The notes under the pieces: model-generated | The model's input: the letters and a program-made list of their open reading frames with translations, nothing else | What the model was told of the DNA's origin: nothing | Databases searched by the model: none | Part shown: piece after piece, positions 17,887 to 29,141 of the stretch | Position numbering within the stretch: position 1 is the first letter of the stretch | Layout of the letters: each line of letters opens with the position of its first letter | Position numbers and translations under genes: made by a program | Source: Gammaproteobacteria bacterium | GTDB taxonomy: Bacteria > Pseudomonadota > Gammaproteobacteria > Steroidobacterales > GCA-2729495 | NCBI GenBank assembly: GCA_020851975.1 | Contig: JADZBS010000099.1 | Span: forward strand, 1 to 39,515 | Reading direction: 5' to 3' | Length of the DNA: 39,515 nucleotides

Positions 17887-19077
17887 TCAGTCAGCCTGCC
17901 GGCGCAGGAACGCCGGGATGTCGAGCAACTCGAAGTTGGCTTCGGCCGTGGGTGCGGTCGGCGATTCGTTGACAGCGCGGCGGCGTACCGAGGGCTGCTC
18001 GTAGGCTCCATAGTTGGGGGAGACGGCTTCCACGGGCGCGGCCGCACCACCGGTCGCGCTGCCGGCCGCGGCAACCGGGCGCACCACGCGGATCGGCGGC
18101 GGCTCGGCGATGCGCACGGCCTCGCGGCCGAGTCCGGTCGCCACCACCGTGACACGGATGCTGTTGGACATCTCCGGATCGATCACGGTGCCGATGACCA
18201 CGGTGGCATCGTCGGAAGCGCACTGCTTGACGGTCTCGCCGACCTGATGGAACTCGCCGATCGCGAGATCCATGCCGGCCGTGACGTTGACGAGGATGCC
18301 GCGGGCGCCGGAGAGGTTGACCTCCTCGAGCAGCGGGCTCGAGATGGCCGCTTCCGCAGCCTCGCGTGCCCGGTCCTGGCCGGTGGCCGTGCCCGAGCCC
18401 ATCATGGCCATGCCCATCTCGGCCATCACGGTACGCACGTCGGCGAAGTCGACATTGATCAGGCCGGGCCGGGTGATCAGCTCGGCGATGCCCTGCACCG
18501 CGCCCTGCAGCACCTCGTTGGCGGCCCGGAAGGCGTCGAGCAACGTCGTCTGCGGACCGAGCACGGTGAGCAGCTTCTCGTTCGGAATGGTGATCAGCGA
18601 GTCGACGTACTTTGCCAGGTCGTGGATCCCCTGGTCGGACACGCCGAGACGCTTGCGGCCCTCCATCTTGAACGGCTTGGTCACGACCGCCACGGTGAGG
18701 ATGCCGAGTTCCTTGGCGACCTGCGCCACCACCGGTGCCGCGCCGGTGCCGGTGCCACCGCCGAGGCCGGCGGTGATGAACAGCATGTCGGCCCCGTCGA
18801 TCACCTCGATGATGCGGTCGCGATCCTCCATCGCCGCCTGGCGACCCACATCGGGATCGGCACCTGCGCCGAGGCCCTTGGTGATGTTGCAGCCGATCTG
18901 CAACGCAGTGCGCACATTGGATCCGCGCAGTGCCTGGGCATCGGTGTTGGCGCAGATGAAGTCCACGCCCTCGATGCCGCAGCTCGCCATGTGCCTGACG
19001 GCGTTGCCGCCGCCGCCACCCACACCGATCACCTTGATCACAGCGTTCTGGCTGTATGCATCCATGAGTTCAAACAT
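17887..19077 (-). CDS. ftsZ: Cell division GTPase FtsZ
   Basis: This is the tubulin-like GTPase that forms the Z ring. I chose ATG 19077 ([20 protein letters not shown], 396 aa) since GGAGG lies about 9 bases upstream; the in-frame GTG at 19086 abuts that Shine-Dalgarno sequence and is less likely. The GTPase signature GGGTGTG is near residue 105, followed by the T7 synergy-loop region ([11 protein letters not shown]). A variable Ala/Pro linker leads to the conserved C-terminal tail [13 protein letters not shown] that binds FtsA, ZipA and ZapD-type partners. It follows ftsA after a 61-base gap, the widest gap inside the cluster, and has the best ribosome-binding site there. Confidence 0.97.
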   Translation of the reverse strand: MFELMDAYSQNAVIKVIGVGGGGGNAVRHMASCGIEGVDFICANTDAQALRGSNVRTALQIGCNITKGLGAGADPDVGRQAAMEDRDRIIEVIDGADMLFITAGLGGGTGTGAAPVVAQVAKELGILTVAVVTKPFKMEGRKRLGVSDQGIHDLAKYVDSLITIPNEKLLTVLGPQTTLLDAFRAANEVLQGAVQGIAELITRPGLINVDFADVRTVMAEMGMAMMGSGTATGQDRAREAAEAAISSPLLEEVNLSGARGILVNVTAGMDLAIGEFHQVGETVKQCASDDATVVIGTVIDPEMSNSIRVTVVATGLGREAVRIAEPPPIRVVRPVAAAGSATGGAAAPVEAVSPNYGAYEQPSVRRRAVNESPTAPTAEANFELLDIPAFLRRQAD

Positions 19078-19138
19078 CGTCTTCACTCCTCCACAGGCAA
19101 CAACAACACACCCGGGGCCTCGACAGCCGGACCCCTTG

Positions 19139-20374
19139 TCAGAAATTTCCCTCGAACCAGGCCTTCATCCGGGCCCAGACGTCACGCACGCCGGCCGACA
19201 CCGGCGCATCGCCCTCGTGGCGGCGCGTGCGTTCGCGGGCGAACAGCAGCAAGCCGACTCCCGTCGCGTGGATGGGGTTGCGCACCACCTCGCCGAGGCC
19301 CCGCACGTGCTGCGGCAGCCCCAGTCGCACCGGCATGTGGAACACCTCTTCGGCCAGTTCCACCGCCCCTTCCATCTTCGCGCTGCCGCCCGTGAGGACC
19401 ACGCCGGCGGCGACCATGTCCTCGAAGCCGCTGCGGCGCAGTTCGTCGCGGATCATGCCGAAGAGCTCCGCGTAACGCGGTTCGACCACCTCGGCGAGCG
19501 TGTGGCGCGCCAGGCGCCGGGCCGGGCGATCCCCGACACTCGGCACCTCGATCGTTTCATCGGCGGTGGCGAGCTGCGAGAGCGCACAGGCGTACTTGAC
19601 CTTGAGCTCTTCCGCATACTGGGTCGGCGTGCGCAGCGTGATCGCGATGTCGTTGGTGACATGGTCGCCGGCGATCGGGATCACCACGGTATGGCGGATG
19701 GCGCCAGCGTTGAACACCGCGATGTCGGTGGTGCCGCCACCGATGTCCACCAGGCACACGCCGAGCTCCTTCTCGTCATCGGTGAGCACCGCGTAGCTCG
19801 AAGCGAGCTGCTCGAGGACGATCTCCTCCACCTCCAGCCCGCAGCGTTGCACGCACTTGACGATGTTCTGGGCGGCGCTGGCGGCACCGGTGACCATGTG
19901 CACGCGCGCCTCGAGCCGCACGCCGGACATGCCGACCGGCTCGCGGATGCCCTCCTGGCCGTCGATGATGAATTCCTGCGGCAACACGTGCAGGATCTTC
20001 TGGTCGGCCGGGATGGCGACCGCCTTGGCCGCCTCGATGACGCGGTCGACGTCGCCGCGCGTGACCTCGCCATCGCGAATGGCGACGATGCCGTGCGAGT
20101 TCAGGCTGCGCACGTGGCTGCCGGCGATGCCGGCGTACACGGCGTGGATCTCGCAGCCCGCCATGAGTTCGGCCTCCTCCACGGCACGCTGGATCGAGTT
20201 CACCGTGGATTCGATGTTGACCACCACGCCCCGCTTCAGTCCGCGGGAGGGGTGCGAGCCGAAGCCGATGACCTCGAGCGAGCCGTCCTCCTGCAGCTCA
20301 CCGACGATCGCCACCACCTTGGAGGTGCCGATGTCGAGGCCCACAACCAGCCGCTGATCCGTCTTCTTAGGCAT
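19139..20374 (-). CDS. ftsA: Cell division protein FtsA
   Basis: This actin-like ATPase tethers FtsZ to the inner membrane. ATG 20374 gives [20 protein letters not shown] and 411 aa. The nucleotide-binding motifs [30 protein letters not shown] and [13 protein letters not shown] are intact, as is the 1C domain between them. The C-terminus [14 protein letters not shown] forms the expected amphipathic membrane-targeting helix. The start overlaps the ftsQ stop by 8 bases, indicating coupling. Confidence 0.97.
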   Translation of the reverse strand: MPKKTDQRLVVGLDIGTSKVVAIVGELQEDGSLEVIGFGSHPSRGLKRGVVVNIESTVNSIQRAVEEAELMAGCEIHAVYAGIAGSHVRSLNSHGIVAIRDGEVTRGDVDRVIEAAKAVAIPADQKILHVLPQEFIIDGQEGIREPVGMSGVRLEARVHMVTGAASAAQNIVKCVQRCGLEVEEIVLEQLASSYAVLTDDEKELGVCLVDIGGGTTDIAVFNAGAIRHTVVIPIAGDHVTNDIAITLRTPTQYAEELKVKYACALSQLATADETIEVPSVGDRPARRLARHTLAEVVEPRYAELFGMIRDELRRSGFEDMVAAGVVLTGGSAKMEGAVELAEEVFHMPVRLGLPQHVRGLGEVVRNPIHATGVGLLLFARERTRRHEGDAPVSAGVRDVWARMKAWFEGNF

Positions 20375-21152
20375 TCGGTTCCTGCTCCATCGTCGCAGTG
20401 GCCTGCACCGCACCGGCCCGTTTCCAGCCGATCGCGAAGCCGTTGGGATAGCGCATGTCGACGTAGTGCACCTCGCCCGGCAGGTGAGCGAGCGTGCTGT
20501 CGAGCGCATGGAAGAAGCGGACGATGCGTTCGTCGACGGCCTGCGACCCCAGGCGTACCTGCACCCCGCTGCTGGTGGTGAAGGTCCACGCCCCGCGCTC
20601 GTCGAGCTGCATGGTCACCGTGCCCATGCCACGGTGTTCGAGTTCGCGCTGCACGGCGTAGTAGCGTGCCGTCACCTGTGCCTCGGTCCCGCGGGGACCG
20701 GACAGGCGCGGCAGCTCCGCCGGCACGTGATCGGCCTCGGCGATGAACAGCTGCCCGTCGGCGTTGAGCAGACCGCGTTCGCCCCAGCACGCGACCGGTG
20801 TCTCCTCGCGCACCTCCACCAGCAGGGTCCCGGGCCAGCGCCGGCGCACTTCGGCACCGGCAACCCAGGGCAGGTCGACGAGATCGCGGCGCACGCCGGA
20901 GAGATCCACGTCGAGGAAGCCCACGCGCGTGTAGGGCTCGATCAGCGCCTCGAGCTGGATCGGCGAGATGCGCCGGAAGGTGCCATTGACCACCAGCGTG
21001 TCGATCGGCCGATTGAGCATGCGCACGATGCCGAAGTAGCCGCCGGCGAGCGTGGCGACGGCAGCCACCGCCACGACCAGCCCGCGCCAGTCGATGGCCG
21101 GCAGGCTCGGCACCACCCGCTCGCGCCGCTTGCGGTTGCGCCTACGGAACAT
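20367..21152 (-). CDS. ftsQ: Cell division protein FtsQ
   Basis: This bitopic divisome protein bridges early and late components with FtsB and FtsL. The 261-aa product has a short basic cytoplasmic tail (MFRRRNRKRRERV) and one transmembrane helix (about 26-46, GLVVAVAAVATLAGGYFGIV). The periplasmic POTRA domain starts at IDTLVVNGTFRRIS, and the beta domain contains LPRLSGP and VRLGS. Its start overlaps the ddl stop by 11 bases and its stop overlaps ftsA by 8. Confidence 0.95.
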   Translation of the reverse strand: MFRRRNRKRRERVVPSLPAIDWRGLVVAVAAVATLAGGYFGIVRMLNRPIDTLVVNGTFRRISPIQLEALIEPYTRVGFLDVDLSGVRRDLVDLPWVAGAEVRRRWPGTLLVEVREETPVACWGERGLLNADGQLFIAEADHVPAELPRLSGPRGTEAQVTARYYAVQRELEHRGMGTVTMQLDERGAWTFTTSSGVQVRLGSQAVDERIVRFFHALDSTLAHLPGEVHYVDMRYPNGFAIGWKRAGAVQATATMEQEPNA

Positions 21153-22113
21153 GGCTGTCCCGCCTCGTGACGCCCGCGAAGCTGGTTTCGAGGATCCGCC
21201 ACACCAGCTCGTCGAAACCGATTCCCGCCGCAGCAGCCGCCATCGGCACCAGGCTGTGGCTGGTCATGCCGGGCACGGTATTGATCTCGAGGACCTGCGG
21301 CACGCCGTCGGCCCCGACCATGATGTCGACGCGGCCCCAGCCACTCGCGCCCACGGTCTCGAAGGCCGCGGCGGCCACATCGGCGAAGCGCTGCTCCTCG
21401 GCCGCCGACAGGCCGCAGGGACAGAGGTAACGGGTGTCGTCGCTGAAGTACTTGGCCTGGTAGTCGTAGAAGATGGCACGCGCCTCGATGCGGATCAGCG
21501 GCAGCACGCGCTCCTGCAGGATGGCCGCCGTGTATTCGGCCCCGGCCACCCACTGCTCGGCGAAGACTTCGCCGCCGAAACGCGCCGCCGCGGCATAGGC
21601 ATGGGCGAGATCCTCGGCGCGCTGCACCTTGGTCATGCCGATGCTCGAGCCTTCGCAGGCGGGCTTGACGATGAGCGGCAGGCCGAGGTCGGCGAGCGCA
21701 CCGGCGAAATCGCGTTCGCCGCGCAGCACGCGGAATCGCGGCGTCGGCACACCCGCTGCTTCGAGCAGGCGCTTGCTGCGCAGCTTGTCCATGGCGATGG
21801 CAGAACCGAGCACGCCGCTGCCGGTGAACGGCATGCCGAGGCAGGCCAGCAGCCCCTGCATGGTGCCGTCCTCGCCGCCGCGCCCGTGCAGCGCGATCCA
21901 GGCGCGGTCGAACCCGCCCCGCAGCAGCGCGGCCGGAAAGTCGCTCGCCGGATCGACACGATGGGCGTCGACGCCCCGGCGCAGGAGGGCCTGGTGCACG
22001 GCCTCGCCGGTGAGGAGCGAAATCTCCCGCTCGGAAGACGACCCGCCGAGCAGCACGGCCACCTTGCCGAAACGCGCCGGGTCGCTCACCGGCTCCACCT
22101 GTACGCCATTCAT
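21142..22113 (-). CDS. ddl: D-alanine--D-alanine ligase
   Basis: This ATP-grasp enzyme makes the D-Ala-D-Ala dipeptide used by MurF. The 323-aa product is close to the DdlB length. Motifs are KVAVLLGGSSSEREISLLTG near residue 17, ALHGRGGEDGTMQGLLACLG, the substrate and ATP loops (FVVKPACEGSS-type, here LIVKPACEGSSIGMTKV), and the Mg site EINTVPGMTSHSL. The ATG overlaps the murB stop by 4 bases. Its position between murB and ftsQ is that of ddlB in the enteric dcw cluster. Confidence 0.96.
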   Translation of the reverse strand: MNGVQVEPVSDPARFGKVAVLLGGSSSEREISLLTGEAVHQALLRRGVDAHRVDPASDFPAALLRGGFDRAWIALHGRGGEDGTMQGLLACLGMPFTGSGVLGSAIAMDKLRSKRLLEAAGVPTPRFRVLRGERDFAGALADLGLPLIVKPACEGSSIGMTKVQRAEDLAHAYAAAARFGGEVFAEQWVAGAEYTAAILQERVLPLIRIEARAIFYDYQAKYFSDDTRYLCPCGLSAAEEQRFADVAAAAFETVGASGWGRVDIMVGADGVPQVLEINTVPGMTSHSLVPMAAAAAGIGFDELVWRILETSFAGVTRRDSHVP

Positions 22114-23018
22114 GACGCCTCCCCCGCCGTCTCGCCGATGACGTGCACCTCGGGCTGCAGGCGCACGCCGTGAACAGCCTCGACCGCGGCCTGCACGTGG
22201 CCGATCAGCGCCTCGATGTCAGCGGCGGTCGCCCGGCCGGTGTTGATGATGAAGTTCGCGTGTTTTTCGGAGACCTGCGCCCCGCCGATGCGATGCCCCT
22301 TCAGCCCGGCGGCCTCGATCAGGCGGCCGGCGAAATCGCCGGGCGGGTTGCGGAACACCGAGCCGCAGCTCGGCTTGCCGATGGGTTGCGTCTCCTGGCG
22401 CCGCTGGATCACGGCACGGACCGCATCCATGCTGGTCGGTCGCGCCGGGTCGAAACGCAGGCGCGCCGAGAGGAACCATTCGCCGGCCGGTCCCTGCACC
22501 TCGCGGGAGGCCACGCGGAAATCGCCCGGCGGACGGCGCCGCACCACGCCGGCGCCATCCACGGTTTCCACCTCCGCCCCGCACTGCCTGGTCTCCCCGC
22601 CGAAGGCGCCGGCATTCATCGCCAGCGCCCCGCCGACGGTGCCGGGGATGCCCGCGAAGAACTCGGCCGGACCCACCCGCCAGCGTGCGCAGTGACGGGC
22701 CAGCACGGTGCAGGGCACGCCGGCCTCGGATTCCACCAGGCCATCGCCGAGATCGCGCAGGTGTTCGAGACAGCCGGCCGTGGCGATGACGAGGCCACGC
22801 ACGCCGCCGTCGCGCACCAGCAGGTTGCTGCCGAGCCCGACCCAGTGCACCGGGGTGCCGGGCTCCCGTCGCTGCAGGAACTGCACCAGCTCGTCGCGCG
22901 AGCGTGGCTTGAAGTAGATGTCGGCCGGCCCGCCCACGCGCCATGACGTGTGGCGCGACATCGGTTCCCCGTAGCGCACGCGTGCCTTTTCCGGTGCTGC
23001 CATGGCCGTTGCCCTCAT
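22110..23018 (-). CDS. murB: UDP-N-acetylenolpyruvoylglucosamine reductase MurB
   Basis: This FAD enzyme reduces the enolpyruvyl group to give UDP-MurNAc. It is 302 aa with the FAD-binding blocks [30 protein letters not shown] and [20 protein letters not shown]. The catalytic-site region [20 protein letters not shown] has the Ser used as proton donor. The short form with this C-terminus looks like a type II MurB rather than the longer E. coli type I. The start at 23018 overlaps the murC stop as ATGA; an in-frame ATG at 23003 is an alternative. Confidence 0.95.
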   Translation of the reverse strand: MRATAMAAPEKARVRYGEPMSRHTSWRVGGPADIYFKPRSRDELVQFLQRREPGTPVHWVGLGSNLLVRDGGVRGLVIATAGCLEHLRDLGDGLVESEAGVPCTVLARHCARWRVGPAEFFAGIPGTVGGALAMNAGAFGGETRQCGAEVETVDGAGVVRRRPPGDFRVASREVQGPAGEWFLSARLRFDPARPTSMDAVRAVIQRRQETQPIGKPSCGSVFRNPPGDFAGRLIEAAGLKGHRIGGAQVSEKHANFIINTGRATAADIEALIGHVQAAVEAVHGVRLQPEVHVIGETAGEAS

Positions 23019-24436
23019 GTGCGTCTCAGGCCGGCGCGCCGCGCGAGTGCCGCGGGCAGCTTCTGGGCGGCGGCGCCGATGTCGCCGGCACCGAGCGTGA
23101 GGACCACGTCGCCGTCCTGGAGCACGCCGCCGAGAAGCCGCGGCAGCCGGTCGAGCTTGGGCACGAACACGGGTTCGACCAGCCCGCGGCTGCGCACGGC
23201 GCGGCAGATGGCCCGGCCGTCGGCGCCGGCGATCGGGTCTTCGCCGGCCGCGTAGACCTCCGCGACCAGCAGCTTGTCGGCACCGGACAGGACCTCGGCG
23301 AAGTCGTCGAGCAGGTCGCGCGTGCGCGTGAAGCGGTGCGGCTGGAAGGCGACGACGAGACGCCGGCCGGGCCAGGCGTCACGCGCGGCGCGCATCGTGG
23401 CGGCGACCTCGGTCGGATGATGACCATAGTCGTCGACCAGCAGGACCTCGCCGCCGCCGATGTCGACCTTGCCGAGCACCTGCAGGCGGCGATCGATGCC
23501 CTGGAACTCGGCGAGGGCGCGCACCACGGCGGCGTCGTCGATCTCGAGTTCGTGCGCCAGCGCGATGGCGGCGAGTGCGTTCTGCACGTTGTGCCGGCCG
23601 GGCAGGTTGAGGGTCACTTCGAGCGGTGCGGCACGGCCGGGACGGAGCACCTGGAAATGCGAGCGCAGGCCGTCGGCGCGTACACCGGTGGCGCGCACAT
23701 CGACACCTTCGCCGAGTCCGTAGGTGATCGTCGGCCGCTGCACGGCTGCGGCGATGGCCGCCACCCCCGGGTCGTCGAGGCACAGCACGGCCAGGCCATA
23801 GAACGGCAGGTTGTGCAGGAACTCGACGAAGGTCTGGCGCAGGCGGCCGATATCCCCACCATAGGTGCCGAGATGATCGGAGTCGATGTTGGTGACGACC
23901 GCGATCATCGGCTGCAGGTGCATGAACGAGGCGTCGCTCTCGTCGGCCTCGGCGACGAGGTAGCTGCCGGCACCCAGCCGGCCGTTGGTATCGGCACTCT
24001 TCAGGCGCCCGCCGATCACGAACGTGGGGTCCTCGCCGGCCTCGGCGAGCACGCTCGCGACCAGGCTGGTCGTGGTGGTCTTGCCGTGGCTCCCCGAGAC
24101 GGCGATCGCGTAACGGAAGCGCATCAGCTCGGCGAGCATCTCGGCGCGGCGCACGATCGGCTTGCGCTCGGCCCGTGCCGCGATGATCTCCGGGTTGGTC
24201 GGGTCGATGGCGGTGGACACGACGATCACGTCGGCCGCCGCCACGTTCTCACCGCGATGGCCGATGAACACGCGGGCGCCGAGCCGGGCGAGCCGCGCGG
24301 TCATCGCCGACTCCTTGAGGTCGGAGCCCTGCACCTCGTAGCCCAGGTTGAGCAGCACCTCGGCGATGCCGCCCATGCCGACGCCACCGATGCCGATCAG
24401 GTGGATGCGGTGGATGCGGCGCATGCGATCCTTCAT
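23015..24436 (-). CDS. murC: UDP-N-acetylmuramate--L-alanine ligase MurC
   Basis: This is the first Mur ligase, adding L-Ala to UDP-MurNAc. ATG 24436 ([20 protein letters not shown]) gives 473 aa; an internal ATG 12 bases later is possible. The N-terminal UDP-binding Rossmann motif is [20 protein letters not shown]. The central ATPase P-loop is [14 protein letters not shown], followed by the DESDASF loop. The C-terminal domain has [18 protein letters not shown] and [12 protein letters not shown]. There are 4-base overlaps with murG upstream and murB downstream. Confidence 0.97.
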   Translation of the reverse strand: MKDRMRRIHRIHLIGIGGVGMGGIAEVLLNLGYEVQGSDLKESAMTARLARLGARVFIGHRGENVAAADVIVVSTAIDPTNPEIIAARAERKPIVRRAEMLAELMRFRYAIAVSGSHGKTTTTSLVASVLAEAGEDPTFVIGGRLKSADTNGRLGAGSYLVAEADESDASFMHLQPMIAVVTNIDSDHLGTYGGDIGRLRQTFVEFLHNLPFYGLAVLCLDDPGVAAIAAAVQRPTITYGLGEGVDVRATGVRADGLRSHFQVLRPGRAAPLEVTLNLPGRHNVQNALAAIALAHELEIDDAAVVRALAEFQGIDRRLQVLGKVDIGGGEVLLVDDYGHHPTEVAATMRAARDAWPGRRLVVAFQPHRFTRTRDLLDDFAEVLSGADKLLVAEVYAAGEDPIAGADGRAICRAVRSRGLVEPVFVPKLDRLPRLLGGVLQDGDVVLTLGAGDIGAAAQKLPAALARRAGLRRT

Positions 24437-25512
24437 GCGGCCTCCCCCAGCTGCTGGCAGAGCGTGGCGATCTGCCCGGTGGCGCCGGGGCGCGCCAGCG
24501 AACGGGCCCGTGTGCAGCGCTCCAGCGCGATCCCGCGGTCGACGGCGGCAATCTCGGCGGCGAGGCGTGCGCTCGACAGCGTCGCCTGCGGCAGCAGCAC
24601 CCCGGCGCCGGCGGCGACGAAGTGCGCGGCGTTGCGCGTCTGATGGTCGTCGACGGCGCCCGGGAACGGCACCAGCAGCGCACCCAGGCCGGCCGCACAC
24701 AGTTCCGCAATGGTGAGCGCACCGGCGCGGCAGACCACGAGATCCGCCCAGCCGTAGGCCGCCGCCATGTCGCCGATGAAGGGCTCGACGCGCGCCGCCA
24801 CCCCGGCGGCCGCGTAGCCCTCGCGCGCCAGCGCCAGCGTGGCCTCGCCCGCCTGATGCCAGACCTCGGGCCGGGCCGACACCGGCAGCGAGGCCAGTGC
24901 CCGCGGGACGGTTTCGTTCAGCACGCGCGCCCCCTGGCTGCCGCCGAGGACCAGGAGGCGCAGCGCACCCTGTCGCCCCGCGAGCCTTTCCTCTGGCGCC
25001 GGCAGGGCCGCGATGTCGTCGCGCACCGGATTGCCGGTGAGCAGTGCGCCACGTCGGCCGGAAAAACTGCCCGGGAAGGCTTCCAGCACTTCCCGGGCGA
25101 GTCCAGCCAGAAGACGATTCGTGAGACCAGCCACGGCGTTCTGCTCATGGATGACGAGCGGCCGTGCGGTCAGCCAGGCCGCCACGCCGCCCGGACCCGA
25201 CGCGAAGCCACCCATGCCGAGCACGACCTTCGGCCGGCGGCGGCGCACCACGGCCAGCGCATCGGCCAGCGCGACGGCGAGCCGCCAGGGCGCGACCAGC
25301 CACGCGACGATCCCCTTGCGGCGCAGGCCGGCCACGCGGATGGTCTCCAGCTCGAAGCCCTCCGCAGGCACGATGCGCGCCTCCAGGCCCGTGCGCGTGC
25401 CGAGCCACACGACCTGCTCCTGGCGCGCACGCAGGGCACGTGCCACCGCCAGGGCCGGAAAGACGTGGCCTCCCGTGCCGCCTGCCATGATGAGCACCGG
25501 GGAGCGGTTCAC
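24433..25512 (-). CDS. murG: UDP-GlcNAc:lipid I N-acetylglucosaminyltransferase MurG
   Basis: This peripheral inner-membrane GT28 glycosyltransferase converts lipid I to lipid II. GTG 25512 overlaps the ftsW TGA as GTGA and gives 359 aa starting [20 protein letters not shown]. The G-loops ([21 protein letters not shown]), the [15 protein letters not shown] block and the donor-binding [20 protein letters not shown] are intact. The much longer open frame upstream lies over ftsW and is not coding. Confidence 0.96.
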   Translation of the reverse strand: MNRSPVLIMAGGTGGHVFPALAVARALRARQEQVVWLGTRTGLEARIVPAEGFELETIRVAGLRRKGIVAWLVAPWRLAVALADALAVVRRRRPKVVLGMGGFASGPGGVAAWLTARPLVIHEQNAVAGLTNRLLAGLAREVLEAFPGSFSGRRGALLTGNPVRDDIAALPAPEERLAGRQGALRLLVLGGSQGARVLNETVPRALASLPVSARPEVWHQAGEATLALAREGYAAAGVAARVEPFIGDMAAAYGWADLVVCRAGALTIAELCAAGLGALLVPFPGAVDDHQTRNAAHFVAAGAGVLLPQATLSSARLAAEIAAVDRGIALERCTRARSLARPGATGQIATLCQQLGEAA

Positions 25513-26705
25513 GGCGCGCTCCTGCGCTCGGCCTGCAGGCGCCGGCGTCCAGGGCCGGTGCCGTTGCGGTTCTCGTGATCGATGCGCAACAGCAGCCCGA
25601 AGCCGACCAGCGTGACCAGCATGCTGCTGCGCCCGTAACTCACCAGCGGCAGCGTCAGGCCCTTGGTCGGCAGGATGCCCATGTTCACGCCGAGGTTGAT
25701 GAACACCTGCGCCACCTGCCAGGCGGCGAAGCCGAAGGCGATGCAGGTGGCGAACCAGCGCTGGCGCTCGCCCGCCTCCCGGGCGATGAGCAACGCACGC
25801 CAGGCCACGACGCCGTAGAGCGCGATCAGCAGGAGGCTGCCGACCAGCCCGAAGTCCTCGGCAATCACCGCGAAGACGAAGTCGGTGTGCGCTTCCGGCA
25901 GGTAGAACAGCTTCTGCACGCTGCTGCCGAGGCCGAGACCGAACCACTCGCCGGTGCCGATGGCGATCAGCGAGTTGGTGAGCTGAAAGCCGGTGTCGTA
26001 GGGATCCGTCCAGGGGTCGAGGAAGGACGTCAGTCGCACCACCCGGTACGGGGCGGCCACGGCCACCAGCGCGGCGACGGCCGCGACGCCGGCCACGCAC
26101 AGGCTGAAGTCCCGCAGACGCGCGCCGGCCACGAACAGCACGGCCAGCGTCATGACCATCAGCATCATCGCGGCACCGAAGTCCGGCTGCAGCAGCAGCA
26201 GCGCACAGGCGGCCGCACTGACCCCGAGCGGCCGGGCGAAGCCGGTGAAGCTCGTGCGCAACTCGGTGTTGCGGCGCACGGCATAGCCGGCGACATACAG
26301 CAGCAGCAGCAGCCGCACCGGCTCGGAAACCTGGATCAGGTTCATGCCCGCGACACTCAGCCAGCGGGTGCTGCCGTTGACGGTGCGACCAAGCCCGGGC
26401 AGGAGCACCGCCAGCAGCAGCGCGAAGGCGATAAGCGCCGTCACGGGACCGGCCCGCTCCCAGGCCGTGGTGGGAATCTGCAGCATGCACCAGGCGCCGA
26501 CCAGCCCGAATGCCACGGCGCCGAGCTGACGCCAGAAGAAGTAGAGCGGCCCGCCGAAGTCGCGCTCGGCGAGCGACATGGAAGCCGAGGCCACCATCAC
26601 CAGCCCGATGCCGAGCAGGGTCGCCACCGCGAGCACCAGCACGCGGTCGACGCCGGTGGCAGCCTCCTCGCGCCATGGCCGGATGAACTCCGCCCGCGCG
26701 CTCAT
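25509..26705 (-). CDS. ftsW: Peptidoglycan glycosyltransferase FtsW
   Basis: This SEDS-family polymerase works with FtsI to make septal peptidoglycan. It is 398 aa with about ten hydrophobic helices. Family marks are [52 protein letters not shown]-type sequence around 110-135, [18 protein letters not shown] and [20 protein letters not shown] near the C-terminus. The dcw position, between murD and murG, separates it from RodA. ATG overlaps the murD stop, and its stop overlaps the murG GTG. Confidence 0.96.
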   Translation of the reverse strand: MSARAEFIRPWREEAATGVDRVLVLAVATLLGIGLVMVASASMSLAERDFGGPLYFFWRQLGAVAFGLVGAWCMLQIPTTAWERAGPVTALIAFALLLAVLLPGLGRTVNGSTRWLSVAGMNLIQVSEPVRLLLLLYVAGYAVRRNTELRTSFTGFARPLGVSAAACALLLLQPDFGAAMMLMVMTLAVLFVAGARLRDFSLCVAGVAAVAALVAVAAPYRVVRLTSFLDPWTDPYDTGFQLTNSLIAIGTGEWFGLGLGSSVQKLFYLPEAHTDFVFAVIAEDFGLVGSLLLIALYGVVAWRALLIAREAGERQRWFATCIAFGFAAWQVAQVFINLGVNMGILPTKGLTLPLVSYGRSSMLVTLVGFGLLLRIDHENRNGTGPGRRRLQAERRSAP

Positions 26706-28060
26706 TGCTGCCCTCCCTGCACGGCGTCGGCGAACACCTGGCCGCGATGCGCGTAGCTGTGGAACATGTCGAGGCTGCTGCAGGCAGGTGCGAGCAGCAC
26801 GCTGCCACCCGGCGCCGCGGCGGCGCGCGCCTGCCCGACTGCCTCGGGGAGGTTTGCGGCCAGCACGACCGTGCAGGTGCCGGCCAGCGCACGGGCGATC
26901 GCATCGCGGTCGCGGCCGATCAGGATGGCCGTCGCGTCGCGTCCGCGCAGTGCGGCGGCCAGCTGGTCGAACGCCTGGCCCTTGCCGTCACCGCCGGCGA
27001 TGAGGACCAGCGGGCCGGCGACGCCCCGGATGCTGGTGACCGCGGCGGCGACGTTGGTCGCCTTCGAGTCGTCGATCCACGTGATCCCGTCGCGGCTCGC
27101 CACCACCTGGCAGCGGTGCGGCAGGCCACGGAACTGCCGCAACGCCTGCAGGCAGGCGGCGCGCTCCACGCCGGCGGCCTGCGCCAGCGCGAGCGCGGCC
27201 AGGGCATTGGAGACGTTGTGCCTGCCGGTGGGGCCGAGTTCGCGCACGGGCAGCAGGATTTCCGTGCCACGCGCGAGCGACTCGCCGGCCGGTCCGACAC
27301 GCAGCCCGTAATCGCCCTCGGGTGCGGCGCCGAGGCCGTAGCCGATCACCGGCGTGCCGCGCGGCACGAGGTCGGCGAGTCCGGCCTCGTCGCGGTTGAC
27401 GATCGCCACGGCGCAGGCCGCGTAGATGCGTGCCTTGGCCGCCGTGTAGACGGCCATGGTGCCGTGGCGGTCGAGGTGATCCGGCGCGACGTTGAGGACC
27501 ACCGCCGCCTGCAGCGACAGCGGCGCGCTGCGCTCGAGCTGGAAACTCGACAGCTCCAGCACGTAGGCGCGCGCTGCCGCATCGAGCAGGTCGAGCGCCG
27601 GCGTGCCGAGGTTGCCGCCCACGCCGGCCTGCCAGCCGGCTGCCTGCAGCATGGCACCGACCATGCTGGTCACCGTGCTCTTGCCGTTCGAGCCGGTGAT
27701 GCCGAGCACCGGCGCGCGACACGCCTGCGCAAACAGATCGATGTCGCTCAGCACCGGCAGCCCGAGCCGGCGCGCATCGGCGAGCACCGGCAGGTCGAGG
27801 TCCGCACCCGGGGAAACGACCACCTGCGTGACACCGGCCGGCACGGCCGACGGCAGGGCACCTGGCATCAGGCCGGCTGCCGCCATGGCGGCGTGGATCG
27901 CGGCGAGCCCGGGCGGTGCCTCGCGCGTATCGGCGAACCAGGCGAGCTGCCCGCGCGCCGCCAGGTGGCGGGCGACGGAGGCGCCGGTGGCGCCCATGCC
28001 GAGCACCAGCACCGTGCGCACCGGGGCTGCCTGGCTGTCGGTCCTGCGCGCGGCCATCAT
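26702..28060 (-). CDS. murD: UDP-MurNAc-L-alanine--D-glutamate ligase MurD
   Basis: This is the second Mur ligase, adding D-Glu. It is 452 aa from ATG 28060, the first of two adjacent ATG codons, overlapping the mraY TGA. It has the N-terminal domain [18 protein letters not shown], the ATPase P-loop [15 protein letters not shown], and [10 protein letters not shown] with [11 protein letters not shown]. The C-terminal ligase domain includes [20 protein letters not shown] and [12 protein letters not shown]. The ATGA overlap with ftsW follows at the other end. Confidence 0.96.
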   Translation of the reverse strand: MMAARRTDSQAAPVRTVLVLGMGATGASVARHLAARGQLAWFADTREAPPGLAAIHAAMAAAGLMPGALPSAVPAGVTQVVVSPGADLDLPVLADARRLGLPVLSDIDLFAQACRAPVLGITGSNGKSTVTSMVGAMLQAAGWQAGVGGNLGTPALDLLDAAARAYVLELSSFQLERSAPLSLQAAVVLNVAPDHLDRHGTMAVYTAAKARIYAACAVAIVNRDEAGLADLVPRGTPVIGYGLGAAPEGDYGLRVGPAGESLARGTEILLPVRELGPTGRHNVSNALAALALAQAAGVERAACLQALRQFRGLPHRCQVVASRDGITWIDDSKATNVAAAVTSIRGVAGPLVLIAGGDGKGQAFDQLAAALRGRDATAILIGRDRDAIARALAGTCTVVLAANLPEAVGQARAAAAPGGSVLLAPACSSLDMFHSYAHRGQVFADAVQGGQQ

Positions 28061-29139
28061 CGGATCTTCAGGCTCGAGAGCCCGACCAGGACGAGAATCA
28101 CGGTGATGATCCAGAAGCGCACGATCACCTTCGGCTCCGCCCAGCCCTTGAGTTCGAAGTGGTGGTGCAGCGGCGCCATGCGGAACACGCGCTTGCCGGT
28201 GAGGCGGAACGACGCCACCTGGATCATCACCGACAGCGTCTCGGCGACGAAGATGCCGCCCATGACGACCAGCACCAGTTCCTGGCGGACCACGACCGCG
28301 ACGGTGCCGAGCGCGCCGCCGAGCGCCAGCGCGCCGACATCGCCCATGAACACCTGGGCCGGGTAGCTGTTGAACCACAGGAAGCCGAGGCCGGCACCGC
28401 CCAGGGCGGCACAGAACACCAGCATCTCGCCGGCACCATCGACGTAGGGAATGCCGAGATAGCGGGCAAAGATCACGTTGCCGGCGGCGTAGGCGAAGAC
28501 CCCGAGGGCACCACCCACGAGGACCGCAGGCATCGTGGCGAGTCCGTCGAGGCCGTCGGTGAGATTGACGGCATTGCTGGTGCCGACGATCACCATCATC
28601 ACGAACACGACGTACAGCCCGCCGAGCGGAATGACTGCGCCCTTCAGGTAGGGCACCAGCAGCGCGGTTTCCTGCGGGCGATCGGCGAGTGCATAGAGCG
28701 TGCCGGCAGCCGCCAGCGCGATCAGGGTCTGCCACACGATCTTGGCCCGCGCCGACAGTCCCTTGGGATTGCGCTTCGTGAGCTTGCGATAGTCGTCGAC
28801 GAAGCCGATGGCGCCATAGCCGAAGGTGACGCCGAGCACGATCCAGAGATAGGCGTTGCGCGGGTTGCCCCACAGCAGCGCGCCGGCACCGATGGCGAGC
28901 AGGATCAGCGTGCCGCCCATGGTCGGCGTGCCTGCCTTCGTCAGGTGCGTACCCGGTCCGTCACTGCGCACCGTCTGGCCGATCTTGCGTCGCGTCAGCC
29001 AGTCGATGAGCCAGGGGCCGCAGACGAGCGAGATCACGAGCGCGGTGAGCGCCGCCATGATGGCCCGCATCGTGATGTACGTGAACACGTTGAAGCCCGA
29101 TACGAAGCGCGTGAGATATTCGGCGGCGAGGTACAGCAT
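28057..29139 (-). CDS. mraY: Phospho-MurNAc-pentapeptide translocase MraY
   Basis: This polytopic enzyme transfers phospho-MurNAc-pentapeptide to undecaprenyl phosphate, making lipid I. ATG 29139 gives 360 aa ([19 protein letters not shown]), the family length; the frame upstream lies within murF. Conserved sites are [26 protein letters not shown] (the paired Asp), [33 protein letters not shown] and [13 protein letters not shown]. It begins 2 bases after murF, the only non-overlapping junction between rsmH and ftsA. Confidence 0.97.
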   Translation of the reverse strand: MLYLAAEYLTRFVSGFNVFTYITMRAIMAALTALVISLVCGPWLIDWLTRRKIGQTVRSDGPGTHLTKAGTPTMGGTLILLAIGAGALLWGNPRNAYLWIVLGVTFGYGAIGFVDDYRKLTKRNPKGLSARAKIVWQTLIALAAAGTLYALADRPQETALLVPYLKGAVIPLGGLYVVFVMMVIVGTSNAVNLTDGLDGLATMPAVLVGGALGVFAYAAGNVIFARYLGIPYVDGAGEMLVFCAALGGAGLGFLWFNSYPAQVFMGDVGALALGGALGTVAVVVRQELVLVVMGGIFVAETLSVMIQVASFRLTGKRVFRMAPLHHHFELKGWAEPKVIVRFWIITVILVLVGLSSLKIR

Positions 29140-29141
29140 GG

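Noticed and set aside
19084-19086. GTG as the ftsZ start
   Set aside because: It directly abuts the GGAGGA ribosome-binding site. ATG 19077 has proper spacing and gives the usual MFE start.
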